A stretch of 64,000 nt of DNA from Keithomyces neogunnii. Lineage: Eukaryota; Ascomycota; Sordariomycetes; Hypocreales; Clavicipitaceae. The stretch spans positions 2,113,001 to 2,177,000 of the forward strand of contig JAIOWQ010000003.1 of NCBI GenBank assembly GCA_020975405.1, given 5' to 3'. Position numbers and translations under genes: made by a program. Below are positions 34,408-46,477 of the stretch, in pieces (position 1 is the stretch's first letter; each line of letters opens with the position of its first letter). The notes beneath the pieces are model-generated. The model did no database searches, had not been told where the DNA came from, and saw only the letters and a list, made by a program, of their open reading frames with translations.

Positions 34408-35875
34408 TTACTTCATAATGCGGGTGCAAAGGCCAGTAGCAACAGTCTTGCCGCCCTCACGAATGTTGAATCGCTGGCCGACCTCGATGGCATTCGGGTT
34501 GGTCAGGGTCACAACCATCTCGACGTTGTCACCAGGCATGACCATCTTGCCCTGCGCATCCTCAGTGCCCTCGGGGAAGGTCAGGTCGACGGACTCGTCA
34601 GAGGTTCGGAGGTAAAGCTGGGGACGGTAGTGCTCATGGAAACCGGTGTGGCGGCCACCTTCCTCCTTGGTAAGGACGTAGAGGGAGGCAAGGAACTGAG
34701 TGTGAGACTTGACAGTGCCAGGCTTGCAAACAACCATGCCGCGGCGGACATCCTCACGGCGGACGCCTCGGATGAGAAGACCAGAGTTGTCACCGGCCTG
34801 AGACTGGTCGCAGGACTTCTTGAAGGTCTCGATGTCTGTGACCTTGGTCTTGATGATCTCCTTGCCCTTGCCAACAAGCTCAATCTCTTCGTCACGCTTC
34901 AAGACGCCACGCTCAACACGTCCGGACACAACGGTACCGCGGCCAGAGATGGAGAAAACATCCTCGACGGACATGAGGAAAGGCTTGTCCAGGCTACGCT
35001 CGGGAGTGGGGATCCACTCATCGACGGCAGCCATGAGCTCGTCAATCTTCTTGTTGCCGATTTCAGGCTTCTGGTTGTTCAAGGCGCAAAGAGCAGAGCC
35101 CATGATGACGGGAGTCTCATCTCCCTCGAAGCCGTAGGTGCTGAGGAGCTCACGCATTTCCATCTCAACAAGCTCCAACATCTCGGGGTCGTCAATGGTG
35201 TCGACCTTGTTGACAAAGACAACAATCTTCTGGACACCGACCTGTCGGGCGAGCAGCAAGTGCTCTCGGGTCTGTGGCATCTGGCCATCGGAGGCAGCGA
35301 CGACGATAATGGCACCATCCATGTTGGCAGCACCGGTGATCATGTTCTTGATGTAATCGGCGTGACCAGGGCAGTCGACGTGGGAGTAGTGGCGATTCTC
35401 AGTAGAGTACTCGATATGAGCTGTGGAAATGGTAATACCACGCTTTCGCTCCTCGGGGGCCTTGTCAATGGCGCCATACTCGAGGAAGTTGGCGAGGCCC
35501 TTCTCAGCCTGTCGCTTGGTGATGGCAGCGGAAAGTGTGGTCTAGGGGGATTTCATGTTAGCGGTTGAAGATTCGCGCGACCGGAGAACCCTCATGCTCG
35601 TTTGTACCTTTCCGTGATCGACGTGGCCAATTGTACCTGCAAGCAACGATCATCGTTAGCCTCGGTTGAGCTGCAGAAAAGGGCCGCCGTATAATCATAC
35701 CGATATTGACGTGAGGCTTGCTTCGTTCAAAGACGGCGTATGAGCGATAGATGTTGAGGATGCCCGAGGCGTTTTGGGACTTGATGGCCGACTGAAGGGG
35801 GTTAACGCGGCCGCTGCGCAAGCCGTGTCGCGCAGTCCGCAGGAACGGCGCAACAGATCTGAAAGCAGCAGACAT
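34408..35875 (-). CDS. Mitochondrial translation elongation factor Tu
   Basis: GTPase that delivers aminoacyl-tRNA to mitochondrial ribosomes; nuclear-encoded, equivalent to yeast TUF1. Three exons: 35701-35875, 35608-35636 (29 nt) and 34408-35541; 445 residues. The N-terminus (MSAAFRSVAPFLRTARHGLR) is an Arg-rich amphipathic presequence with no acidic residues. GTPase motifs are all present: G1 GHVDHGKTT, G2 in KRGITIST, G3 DCPGHADY, G4 NKVD and G5 in GSAL. Domains 2 and 3 follow (GRGTVVSGRVERG; EHYRPQLYLRT), ending CTRIMK. The second intron falls inside the P loop, between HGK and TT, leaving a micro-exon of 29 nt that gene finders may miss. The presequence and the bacterial-type features separate it from cytosolic EF-1alpha. 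Confidence 0.96.
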
Positions 35876-37216
35876 TGTGAAATAAACCGAAAATAAAAGT
35901 ATCAAGAACACACCAATTGGGGTATTGAGAGGGGGGGAATTGACACAAAATGGGTGGGCTGTGGTAGAGGTGTAAAGGCACCAAGAATTCTTGGATGATG
36001 TCCCTTTGAAATTTTTATGAGCTCCAATGGATTGAAGCTTCGAGGGTCCACGGTTGGACCACCAGGGGCTGAACGGCGCCTGCCACACAAGGCACGTATG
36101 TGTCACGTGAAAGGCCTGGTCTGGATTCTGGAACTTCACACGTGCCAAGGGCGGTACTGGTGGAGGGTTAGTGGCAGCGATTCTCGGGCTAATTTCCAGG
36201 GTTGCTCTTGTGCACGTAGCCGCTGTTCCTCCCGAAGCAAACGGCGCAACTCTTTGCTTTCGTCCATTGGGAGATGGATTCTGCACCTGAAAAGTCGCCA
36301 ACTGGTAAGTTGGCGAGGTTAGGCTTCAGGGATCGGTCAACCGAGGAGCAGGGGTTGATGGTGCCCGATTGATGGGTCTGGTAAGTTATTTGCCTAATTT
36401 GAGAGTCGCCAAGAAAGAACAGATATTGATCCAATGACTTCAAATCCATCACCTTCAATATGATGGCATGCTATGTTCACATTAGTGACACAGCATAATG
36501 ACAGGCTTGACGTGTCGACTGCCTCAACTTATCCAGCGCCTAGATCTGAAGCTGCCGAATTCTAAATTCAAACGACCAGAATACACCAATATCAGGGTGC
36601 ACACTGTACATATTATTAATGAGTGTCTAGGCGTCAACGTATGTAGCAAGCTCCCACCAGTCTAGTTGGGCTAGCCTCTGGTCGGTCGATTTGAAGTTTC
36701 ATGTCATTCAAGTCGTGACGTTTGTATCTCTTGAATTCTGGTGGACTACTATAGCAGGGGCCAATGGCCAATAAGAATAGGGCCGTAAAAGTTTCACGAT
36801 ACTCAACCCCAGGGGCCGCGTGGGTCGAGAGTAGGCGGCATTGGGTGTTACCTCTGTGTTTGCTTGTAATATATTAAAACATGAATATTTATAGCAAAGC
36901 GTAAATTTTCTAAATATATCTGAACACTAAATTAGCTAAAATGGACCCTGAAGAGCTCGCACTGCGATGGCTGCTCAGAAGCGCATCTAAAATTAAAATT
37001 AAAAGTACGATCGAGTGCGCTTCTAGTGTCCTCATCGGTATCAAAGTTTGCACCATTCATCTCTTGACACCGTCCCCAAGCTTTCCTAGACGCTCCGCCG
37101 AGCAATGTGTTTCATGCCAATTTGTCTACATGTCTTTCGCTAAAATTATATACCAAATGCTTTTGTGCAATCGTCAAGGCCGAAGTGCGTGATATTTCCT
37201 GTTTCCGTTGACCAGC
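35876..37216. other. Intergenic region with AT-rich island
   Basis: 1.3 kb: EF-Tu promoter on the left, then a markedly AT-rich segment at about 36855-37020, with runs such as AAAATTAAAATTAAAAG, leading to the 3' flank of the next gene. No intact gene; an 83-codon frame from 36941 has no recognisable homology. Confidence 0.5.
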
Positions 37217-38825
37217 TCAGAATATGACACCCAATTTGAAACCTGTGCGAGAAATGCGTGCTGCAACAATGCCCGTCGTTCCCACTATCATGAACGCTCC
37301 AGCAAACGCCTTCAGGCCAACCACGCCGCCAGGGCCTTGCAGAATGGCACCGGCAATTGGCGCTGTAACCAAGCCGCCGACTGCACCAAACAACTGCCCG
37401 ATGCCGTTTCGGTATCCGACCTCTTCAATCGGCGAGATCCTTGCCACCAAGGCTCCCAGTAGAGCAATGTAGGCTCCAGAGAAGAGACCGAATAGCAGAG
37501 CGAAAGCGACGGTCGCGGCGTCATTACCTCCGCCAGGGATCCAAAGAGCCATGATGAAGATTCCAGCGCCATAGCAGGCTAATGAGAAGATGTTGAAGAG
37601 TCCGAACCTATCTGCAAGAAGGCCTGAGCCCGCACGGCCAATCAAACTGATCAAAGCAAGTTAGCAACAGTTTAGTGTGCGTAAAGAGGGGCGCGATGGA
37701 CGTACCTTGCAGCGTTGTAGAATGCTATTAGGTTTTGCGCGAGGGAGTCACGCATGCCTTCCGCCTTGGCGACGGTGGGGATGAAATTGATTGGCGTATA
37801 CAGACCAAAGGGAACCAGGGACAGGCCGACAAGTAGTAAGAGAAAGGCTCTTTCGTGAAATGGGCGAGCAAGGAGTTCTTTCGAAAGCTTCTGCCGACCA
37901 TTCACATGCCGCGCCTTGATGGTCATGTTGGCCACGACGAGGAGAGCTAGGATTATAAAGGCTGCACTCCTCATGGCCCAGCCATAGCCGGTAGTTTTAA
38001 TTAAATTGCTGAGCATTATTGGAAAGACGACGCCTCCGAGACTGGATCCAGTGGCGAAGATTCCGAATGCGGTGCCGCGTCGCTTCTTAAACCAGCCACT
38101 TACAGAACCAATGGCCGCCAAGAAGATGGCAGAGACACCAATGGCGCTGCAGAGTCCCTGGGACAGCATGAATTGGTAGTATTTGGAGGACAATGATGCC
38201 ATCATGAGGCCAAGGACATGCAGGAATGAGCCACCAAGCAACAGCAGGCGTGGGCCGTAGTTGTCGAATATCCTTCCTGTGAATGGGGACAAGAAGGACA
38301 TGAGGAAGATTTGCATGGAGGGAATCCAAGCAATCTGGCTTGCAGTATACTCCTTGAGCGGCCCAGTTTGGTAATACTCTTGAAAGGTACCAACGCCTAG
38401 TAAGGGGGGGGTTAGCAAGACATGTCCAACTCTCGAGAGCGACACGTAACGATTCTTGGGCACTCACTGTTGATCCAGCCATAGCTGCAGAAGGAGACGC
38501 ACCAGGCCCCGAGCACAACAAGCCAGGCTTCGAATCCGCCGTCGGGAAAGTCGTGGCCATCGCCGTCGTCATCACCAGAGTCACTGAGATCTCGGTTGGC
38601 TTTTTCAGCGTCTCGGCGAGAAACTTGACGAGAAACTTGACGAGAGATCTGCGAGCCCGTTTCAGCAATCCATTCACCTTGTGCCATGGCCGCATCCGAC
38701 TCGGTGATTTTTCTCGTACAGCGACTAGGGGTCGGCGCAAGGACGTCTAGCCCTGAATCTGCGCCATCTGAAGTCTGGCTGATGTCCAGCTTGTCGTCCA
38801 ACTTGTCGTCCAACTTGTCAGCCAT
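37217..38825 (-). CDS. MFS monocarboxylate-type transporter
   Basis: Twelve-TM carrier of the monocarboxylate porter (MCT) family. Fungal members move mono- or dicarboxylates, riboflavin or other small organics, so the substrate is open. Three exons: 38468-38825, 37706-38396, 37217-37646; 492 residues. The N-terminal tail (about 95 residues) is polar and contains two short internal repeats, DKLDDKLDDKLD and SRQVSRQVSRR, then the family motif DFPDGGFEAWLVVLGAW at TM1. Splicing restores GWINSVGTFQEYY, the typical MCT TM1-2 sequence, and YNAASLIGRAGSGLLADRFG before TM8, which is the family's second-half signature. Membrane segments are continuous and nothing is missing. Not clustered with metabolic genes. 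Confidence 0.92.
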
Positions 38826-40300
38826 TTTGTTACACAGGGCACGTGTTCACCGAGGCTTCATTCCGGCGCCAGATGGCAAACGAAGGACGGGGGAGAGAAG
38901 GCGGTCTTGGCCCAAGGAGACGGGGAGGTCCGGGGGCCATTTAACCATTTCTCAGCAACTCTTAACTTTTTGCCGGCCGGTGGCTCGCAGGCCCGAATCG
39001 TTGCGGGATCAGCCAGGCCAAGCCCACTTGATTTGTTGCCGGCGTCGGAAAACGAGAGTGTGGGGGTTCATTTTTGCCCGATTCAAGGTTCCCGTTCGTT
39101 GGTTTGGGAATGGGAATAACAAGTCTTGTCGGCAACCCCACCGCCGTCAAAAGCTTCGCCGTTGACTCACTGGTGGTACAGGAAGGCGCCTGAATCGCGC
39201 CATGGCCTAGCCTGGCCGTGCATTGCGCCATGGAAGTAGGCCGAGGGTCTGTCGGCATTCCACACCCCACTTGCATTAAAGGGAGGGGCTACAAATCCGA
39301 ATCGGGCGGGTGCAGAACTGTAGATGACGGACAATACCTGGACACCTACAAGCCATCTGGAGAACTAGGGCGTCCTTGCTCTAGCGCCACGGACATTTTC
39401 GGGTCACTGTTGAATCGCTAACCACCAAGGAGGCGACGGATGGCGGCAACTATATTGCGGTGCATCTGAGCGCTGAAGCTCGTGGGCTTCTGCATGGAAG
39501 CCTCCCGGAAACAGACCTCGGCCAGGCCCCTCACGCCTCTGGCAGAGTCGAACCAATAGCAGGTATGGGTTTGTCTTGGTGCGCATGGACCACCTGTCTC
39601 GATGGGGAGAGGAGGAGAGGCATGATATATATATCGCTGCAGCATGGCAACTCTCCAACGATATTAAATAAACTGAAAATGACTTCTTTGCAATTCATCC
39701 TGAATCTGTATCTTTTCTAGCCATCTCGGTCATTTTGAAGCTCAATAAATGCGGTCAAAGCAGTCGCTCTGCTCAATTTGCACCTTGGCTCCGGTATAAA
39801 GCGTTCAATTGATGGTTATGGTGTCATTTCCAGGTTCACAGTACGCCTGTATTTCCATCTCGGTGCCGAATCTGCCAACTACTCCAGCAACGCCAGCGAC
39901 GTGCTCTTTGTCTATGAATACACTAGCCGTCTTTTCAATAACACCAGACTATGCCCCCATACGATATAGAATACACAATGCACCGTAACCAGAACTTGGA
40001 CAGCTTTGTTGATAGTGGCGTACCTTGGGTAGCGGCAAGCTTGGTGGCTTGGCCGCTTGGGTGATTAGTTGGCTGCCGCGGCCCGCCATGTTTCATTGGG
40101 TGCTGAGCGCCGCCCAAATGGCGCTTGCCCCATCGGTGCGATAAATTTCTGTCAACCTCACCTCAAGGTATCAAGCCCATCCTGAGCTGCATCTTCAAGC
40201 TTGGCACAGCGGACAATTCATCTCGCTGCAAACTCAGCCTTTATATTCCCACTTGTGCGCGTCAACCATATCCATACATCACGCCACAATCAACCCCGTA
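38826..40300. promoter_or_regulatory. Divergent promoter region, MFS transporter and PGA2
   Basis: 1.5 kb between divergently transcribed genes, no supported gene inside. Short open frames (up to 159 codons at 38686-39165) overlap the MFS gene antisense and show no motif. Confidence 0.5.
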
Positions 40301-40792
40301 ATGGAACAGCAGACGCAACCCGTGGATGCGCAGCAGCCGCCTGCGCTCAACCTCCTCGGCCAGGTCATAGCGCGCCTCTCCGAGTACGGCCAAAATGCCA
40401 CCAACAACATCTCGCAGGGCTTCATCAGCATGAGCCCGCAGTCCTGGATCCGCGTCATCGTCATTGCCGGCGGATACATGCTCCTCCGCCCCTATCTGAT
40501 GAAGGCCGTCACCAAGGGAGCAGTGGAGAAGATGGAGAGGGACGACAGGAAAGCCCGCGGCGAGGACGACAAGCTGCCCCATCCCGAGCTCACGCCCAAT
40601 GAGTATCGCGGCATCAAGGACAAGCTGTACGCAGATGATGACAACGCCGGCGGGGACGGGACCAGCTCCGATTGGGGTCAGAAGGCCCGGGTTCGTCAAC
40701 GAAAAATGCTCAGGGAGCTGTTGGAGGAGGACGAGAGGCGGAGGGCCGCGCAAGACGAGGATGCTGATATCCAGGAGTTCTTGGAGGATTAA
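40301..40792 (+). CDS. PGA2-family protein trafficking membrane protein
   Basis: Matches the fungal PGA2 family (processing of Gas1 and ALP), ER/nuclear-envelope membrane proteins needed for maturation of some secretory cargo in yeast. Single exon, 163 residues, ATG 40301. The order is as in the family: a short N-terminal helix (LNLLGQVIARLSEYG), the SPQSWIRVIVIAGGYMLLRP membrane segment (residues about 45-65), KGAVEKMERDDRKARGE, then a conserved DWGQKARVRQRKMLRELLEED near the C-terminus and an acidic end (DADIQEFLED). Only one hydrophobic span, so the charged tail is probably cytosolic. Confidence 0.87.
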   Translation: MEQQTQPVDAQQPPALNLLGQVIARLSEYGQNATNNISQGFISMSPQSWIRVIVIAGGYMLLRPYLMKAVTKGAVEKMERDDRKARGEDDKLPHPELTPNEYRGIKDKLYADDDNAGGDGTSSDWGQKARVRQRKMLRELLEEDERRRAAQDEDADIQEFLED

Positions 40793-41839
40793 GGGGCACA
40801 TGGCAACTGGCGTACGGGTGACTTTGCGGCATTATTGACGTTTATATTACTATCAACGGGTCTTTAGGAAGGGTTCATAGCATTCGTGTGAGGTGTGAGA
40901 CCGGAGACCGTGGGTGGCATGCTTCTGGGCCAAGGTTTACCTCTGCATTGTTCAGGACTAGATGCGGGTTCATGCAGTGTATTTTACTATCCTAGGCGTT
41001 CAATGCGTTGTCGTCCTTGGCGTGGCGCGGAGGGTCACGTCACGTCGTGTGAGATGGCAGACCCCCGCAAGAGCAAAATGTCGAGGCGCAACCAATGGCA
41101 TTGCATTGCATTGCATTGTCTCTGATTCTGATTTTATTTTCATTTCCGTCCAAAGAAAAAAAGAAGAAGAAAAGGGGGCTTCTCTCAATGAAACCTTGCT
41201 CGAGGGAAGCCAGCCCGTGACTGCGCCGATCAGCTTCCGCCATCCTTCAGGGTAGAAAGGTAAAGTACTTAACTAAGTAGGATGGAGCCGTGGGTGGGGC
41301 TCTCCACCAACTATGTCATCGCCAGCTGCGGTTGGCTGCGCCTCGACAAGCATGGTCGACGTTTCTTTGTCCGTGACCACATTGCTCTGACCCTGCTCTG
41401 CATTCATAAACCAGCCCTTGTCCCGTTTCTCGTGCGTTGTGACGATCTCGACAGTCAGCCCGTCAGTTTACCGTCTTTGTGTGTTTTTTTTTCTCCCTCA
41501 CCGCTGCTGGTACTCTGTACCTGTGTATTTCTGTCTGTTCTTATTTTGCGAGCAGTCCCCCCCCCGCCGTTTTGTCCCTTGTGCTCTGTCTCCTGCTGCT
41601 CACCTGTCCCGTGCTCCGTGTGCAAGCCTCATTCGTTTCTGCATCAGCTGTGTAGAGTACGGTCACTTTACTTCCCAGCCAACTCTGTCGAGGCTTCACC
41701 GCGTTTGGCGACGGACCAGGCACGGCGCTGCGTCAATAAAGAACTTGGCCTACCCCGCTGCTATCCCTCGTCCGTCGGCCTTGATTTAAATAAAGCTGCA
41801 ATGCCTTTTACGTGGTGAAACCCGTCCAAGAGATTCAGC
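40793..41839. other. Intergenic region and probable 5' leader
   Basis: 1.0 kb. From about 41440 to 41800 the plus strand is pyrimidine-rich, typical of a fungal promoter and 5' UTR, and likely belongs to the next gene. A 178-codon frame at 41282-41818 is low-complexity and judged non-coding. Confidence 0.5.
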
Positions 41840-44572
41840 ATGGGCGACTCGCTCAACATTCAGAATATGCTCGAGACGGGCTACTTTGCTAGGTCAAGGG
41901 CTCGCAGCACTGGCCCGTCAGTGCAACCTTGATGGATTCTGTGGTGATTGCTCGCTGATGCAATAAACGTGCTGACTGGTCGATATAGCTCTGAGCCGTC
42001 TTCTCGAACCCCATTGCCCTCCTATGCCACAGATACCGAGAATATGCCTCCACCCGTCCCTGCGCATCGCCAAGTCCCCAGAACGGTACACCTTGCGCCT
42101 GCCCCGGAACCCAAGACACGCCGTCCGCCACCAGCACCTACAGTTGAGGACGAGTCCGAGTCACTTGCCCGGGAACATGGCTCGCACACAGCGTCCGTGA
42201 TCTCAAGCGAAGAGCCCCAGTGCAGAGGCGATATCGACCAGACACACATCATGGTTGAGGTTCATGAACATAACCCGGAGAGACGTTTCGTAGTTGTTCC
42301 AGAGAGTGCAAGAAAGCCCACACCATCCCCACAGGACACGCCCAAGACGGGAGGACGAGACGATATACAGGACCCAAGAGATCGTAGCTCTTCTCGGGGA
42401 CCCCCAAAACCCGAAGACACTGATCACACCCCATCTCCACGGCACAAAGAGGACCGACGAAAAAGCCAGCGGGACCTGCCTTCTATTGACACCACAATGG
42501 ACGATCGCCGCCATCCAGAACACCATCGAACCCGGTCTGCGGCCCCTGGTCCCAGGCCAGATTGTTTTGACCCTCGCCAATCCCGTCCACTGGATGATCA
42601 GCTGCTCTCTCCAGTTGTCATTCAAGGCGGATCCAAAGGACGTGAGAACAGGCATCGTGGCGTGAGTCAATCGTCTTCTGGATACTCTGCGCGCTCGCCA
42701 TCGAGCGCAAGCCGTCAGTTCGAGAATCGTGATTTGGACAGTCATCACTACGGACGAGGTCGTGCAGCATCATCTACGAGACGAAGCAATACGGACTTGG
42801 GCAGCAAGCAACCCAGGAGGATGACCAACGATATGGACTCTCGGTATCGTGACGAGTATTCGTATCCTAGCCAGGAGAAACGAGATACTTCTCATGCACG
42901 CACAGATGACCACAAAGTCAAGCTTTCTACAGGCTCCTCCCGAGACCCTAGCCGTTCTGGAGATGAATTCTCTCCAAGTCCTCGCAGGTCTGGTTACGTG
43001 CCATCAAAGCCAGTGATAATTCAGAATGAGAAGTCGCACACTCGACAAGACAGGGATGATGGCGTTCCTATGCCATCTTCCTCCAGGACAAGCACCTTCC
43101 CGCTTATGGCTGGGGCCGGGGCCGGGGCCGCGTCCATAGCCGCAGCAACGGCAGCAGCCGGGAAGATGGCATATGACGACCCGAGAAATGCATCGTTTAA
43201 AGCAAACAAACAACGGCAAAGCGCCACCGAAACAACAAGAGGACCGAATACCCAACTCCCGTATCCAGATGACAACCTTGCGCCCGATGTTGGTCTTGGC
43301 ATACAAAATGACAATCCAGAAGCAAAGCATCCAACAACGGCCGACTTGGATACTGTGTCTATGCCTGAACCGTCGCCAATTACCCCCACCGGCCCGGGAC
43401 GCTCCTTTGACTCAGATCAAGTTGCGCCTGTGACACCTTCGACGGCGACGGCAACCCCACAAGCTTGGCAACCCCCGGCCTTTAACCCTGACAAGGATGG
43501 CGTTAAGGCTGAAAGACCACCTGGATCCTACAGACGGTATTCCGAGAGCCAAGAAAAGGATGCATCCGATAGTTTACCTGAATGCCCACGTCAAAAAGCA
43601 GTTGCGGGCAAGGTAGATTGGCTTACGCTTCCTCACACCAACTTCAACATATGCCCTAGCTGCTACGACTCTGTTTTTTCTACAACAGAATGTCGAACAT
43701 TTTTCAAGCCAATGCTTCGACCATCAGATGAACCGATTGCTTGCGATTTCGGTGTCTCGCCGTGGTATAGAATAGCTTGGTTGCTGACCATTAAAGACGA
43801 AGTCCCTGACCTACGGTTATTGCAACAGGTTGCCACTATTGTGTCTGCTTCAAGCCGGGAGCCATGTCCTGGAGGGAAAAAGGCAACGCGGACATGGCTC
43901 ACTGTCAAAGACCCTCATACACGACAACCGGTGACTGACTTCGCTGTCTGCTATCAATGTGCCCGATGCGTGGAGGTGTTGCTACCGAATTTGACTGGCG
44001 TCTTTGTGCCAATTGACGCGAGACCAAAGCAAAATGTCTGTTCTCTACACTTTTCGTCGGAACGGACGCAGTTCGTCTTGTTCTTTGATGCCTTGGAAAC
44101 CACATCAGACAAGGCGCTTGTGGCAAAGCAACCACCAGATGTGGATGATCTGGCACGAGAATTATGGCTATTGTCTGTTGGTTCCAAGTGCCGCGAGGAC
44201 AGCCCCGTGATTGATGGATATTGGCACGTCATGCAGTATCTTCCCCAGTTCACGGTGTGTAGCAAATGTTTCAACAGCGTCGTGAAACCAAAGCTCGCAG
44301 ATGGCAATGTTATTGCTAGAAACTTTTACATGAAGGCGCAACGATTGCCTCAGGCTACCTGCCAACTTTACTCAACCAGGATGAGGGACATATTCAGACG
44401 AGCTTGTCGCGGAAATGATCCCAAGTACCTGGAAGAAAAGGTGGTCCAAAGGCGGCGCATAGAAAAAGATATCTATGAGAAGCTGGTTAAGCTGGACCGA
44501 GCGAATGTGAGCAGGACTTGGAAGGAAGAGCAAGTGGAGACACTTGTTGACGAATGGAAGCGATGGGAGTAG
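41840..44572 (+). CDS. Large disordered protein with CxxC-rich C-terminal half, function unknown
   Basis: Two exons, 41840-41892 and 41989-44572; 878 residues. The small first exon (MGDSLNIQNMLETGYFAS) splices in frame to SSEPSSRTPLPSY. Residues about 20-530 are low-complexity, rich in Ser/Pro/Arg/Asp with many SPS, SRD and RSP motifs, resembling SR-type or scaffold proteins and likely heavily phosphorylated; an Ala/Gly run (MAGAGAGAASIAAATAAAG) lies near residue 400. Residues about 550-860 are ordered and contain CPSCYDSVF..C, CYQCARCVEVLLP and CSKCFNSVVKPKL, three widely spaced CxxC pairs that probably bind zinc. A coiled tail (RRRIEKDIYEKLVKLD) ends the protein. It resembles conserved filamentous-ascomycete proteins without assigned function. 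The model is solid; the function is not known. Confidence 0.85.
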
Positions 44573-45116
44573 AGACGACTAGAGAACAGTGATATGGATG
44601 GATATGAGTGGATTGCATTAAAAACCCTGCTAATGTAGCATGGCTTACGATTTGATGATGATATGATGGCATAATTGGTTGGCGGTTTTGGAATATTCGA
44701 GCATTTTGGTCAATGACCGCGGTCTGTACTCCGAGTACACAATTAAGGCACTGTCTGCACATCGTTAAGAAAAGTGGAGAACTCAGCCCACTGAACAAAA
44801 CCCTTGTTCTGCCTAGCAGCTTTTGTGGGACACTTGCCAATCAACTTCGAGAAAATGAACCTCGCTTAAGATATGTACCTTCATCTTAGGGCCCGCCCAC
44901 CAAAATTTACGAAGGGCAAAAATTCGCTCTAGTGAAATTTATCGTCAGCCCTCCCGATTTGCAGCCTCCTCCTCCATCCAGCAAATTTCAGCCGACAACG
45001 ACAAGGTGAGTTTTCCCTAGCCCGCACGAAAGCCTCCAGGTAAAGGCATTCCTTTTCTTGATTCCCATTGGAATATTAACATTGTTCTCGACAGGTCAAG
45101 TCCTCGAACCGTCACA
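44573..45116. promoter_or_regulatory. Ribosomal protein L4 promoter and 5' leader
   Basis: 540 bp. A probable 5' UTR intron with GTGAGT donor and CAG acceptor spans 45006-45094, leaving a short second leader exon before the ATG, a common layout for fungal ribosomal protein genes. Confidence 0.65.
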
Positions 45117-46477
45117 ATGGCTTCCCGACCTACCGTCTCTATCATCGGCAAAGATGGTGCTCCCACGGGAGCTACCCACCCCATTCCCGCCGTCTTCACC
45201 AGCCCTATCCGACCGGATATTGTGCAGCGTGTTCACACTGGAATGGCCAAGAACAAGCGCCAGCCTTATGCTGTGAGCGAGAAGGCTGGTCACCAGACTT
45301 CTGCCGAGTCTTGGGGTACTGGTAAGTTTTGGACCGAAGAAGGAGTTGGGGAGCGAGAGGGCGGGTTGATTGTGTCCTGGACATGTCCGCGCTTGTTTTT
45401 GGAAAACTTTTATCTCTGAACGTGGGCTGGAATCATGTTTGGACGCGTCAATCTTCCCTTGGACTCTTCCGACCTTGTTGGGCATATTTGGCAGAGCGTG
45501 AGACTGACTGGATGAACACAGGTCGTGCTGTTGCTCGTATCCCCCGTGTCTCTGGTGGTGGTACTCACCGTGCCGGTCAGGCTGCCTTTGGTAACATGTG
45601 CCGATCCGGTCGCATGTTCGCCCCCACCAAGATCTGGCGCAAGTGGCACGTCAAGATCAACCAGGGCCAGAAGTAAGTGTTTTTCACTGTTCCCGCAATC
45701 GTCGTTGGCATTTCGGGCGAGATGAGCAGAAGACGAAGAAGAAGAGACAACGACAACTAACATTTTTGCGTGTCCAGGCGCTATGCTACCTGCTCCGCCC
45801 TGGCTGCCTCGGCTGCCGCCCCTCTCCTCATGGCCCGTGGTCACGAAATCATGACCGTCGCCGAGGTCCCTCTCGTCGTTGACTCTGCTCTCTTCGACGC
45901 CGGCTCCATGACCCGCACCGCCCCTGCCCTGGCCCTGCTCAAGGCTGTCGGTGCTGGCCCCGATCTCGAGAAGGCCAAGTACTCCAAGAAGCTCCGCGCC
46001 GGCAAGGGCAAGCTCCGTGGCCGCCGCCACCGCCAGCGCCGCGGACCCCTCGTCGTCTACAACCCCGAGGTTGACGGCAAGGAGCTCGTCCTGGCTTTCC
46101 GCAACATCCCCGGCGTCGAGACCTCCCCCGTCTCCGCCCTCAACCTTCTCCAGCTCGCCCCCGGTGGCCACCTGGGCCGCTTCATTGTCTGGACCTCGTC
46201 TGCCTTCAAGGCCCTCGACAGCATCTACGGCTCCACCACCGAGGCCTCCGCCCACAAGCGCGACTTCTTCCTGCCCTCCAACGTTGTCTCCCAGGCTGAC
46301 CTCACCCGTCTCATCAACTCTTCTGAGATCCAGAGCTCCCTCAACGCCCCCAAGGGCGAGGCCGTCACCCGCCGCTCCGCCGTGCAGAAGAAGAACCCTC
46401 TGCGCAACAAGCAGGTTATGCTGCGTCTGAACCCCTACGCAACCGTCTTTGCCAAGGATTCTCAGAAGAAGCAGTAA
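45117..46477 (+). CDS. 60S ribosomal protein L4 (uL4)
   Basis: Structural protein of the large cytosolic ribosomal subunit lining the exit tunnel. Three coding exons: 45117-45321, 45522-45672, 45778-46477; 351 residues, near the usual 360. The N-terminal globular domain includes PAVFTSPIRPDIVQRVH and AKNKRQPYAVSEKAGHQTSA. The tunnel loop is RIPRVSGGGTHRAGQAAFGNMCRSGRMFAPTK (described by position, 45535-45635), then KLRAGKGKLRGRRHRQRRGP in the conserved body. Coding sequence is very C-rich at third positions, as expected for a highly expressed gene; this bias opens a 371-codon antisense frame that is not a gene. Intron 1 is long (200 nt) for this genome. Confidence 0.97.

Noticed and set aside
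34630..35568. 312-codon plus-strand frame
   Set aside because: Antisense shadow of mitochondrial EF-Tu; low-complexity L/V/D/G product.
45322..45521. Possible intron-hosted snoRNA in the long ribosomal protein L4 intron
   Set aside because: No C box (RUGAUGA) paired with a terminal D box, and no H/ACA hairpin pattern, was found.
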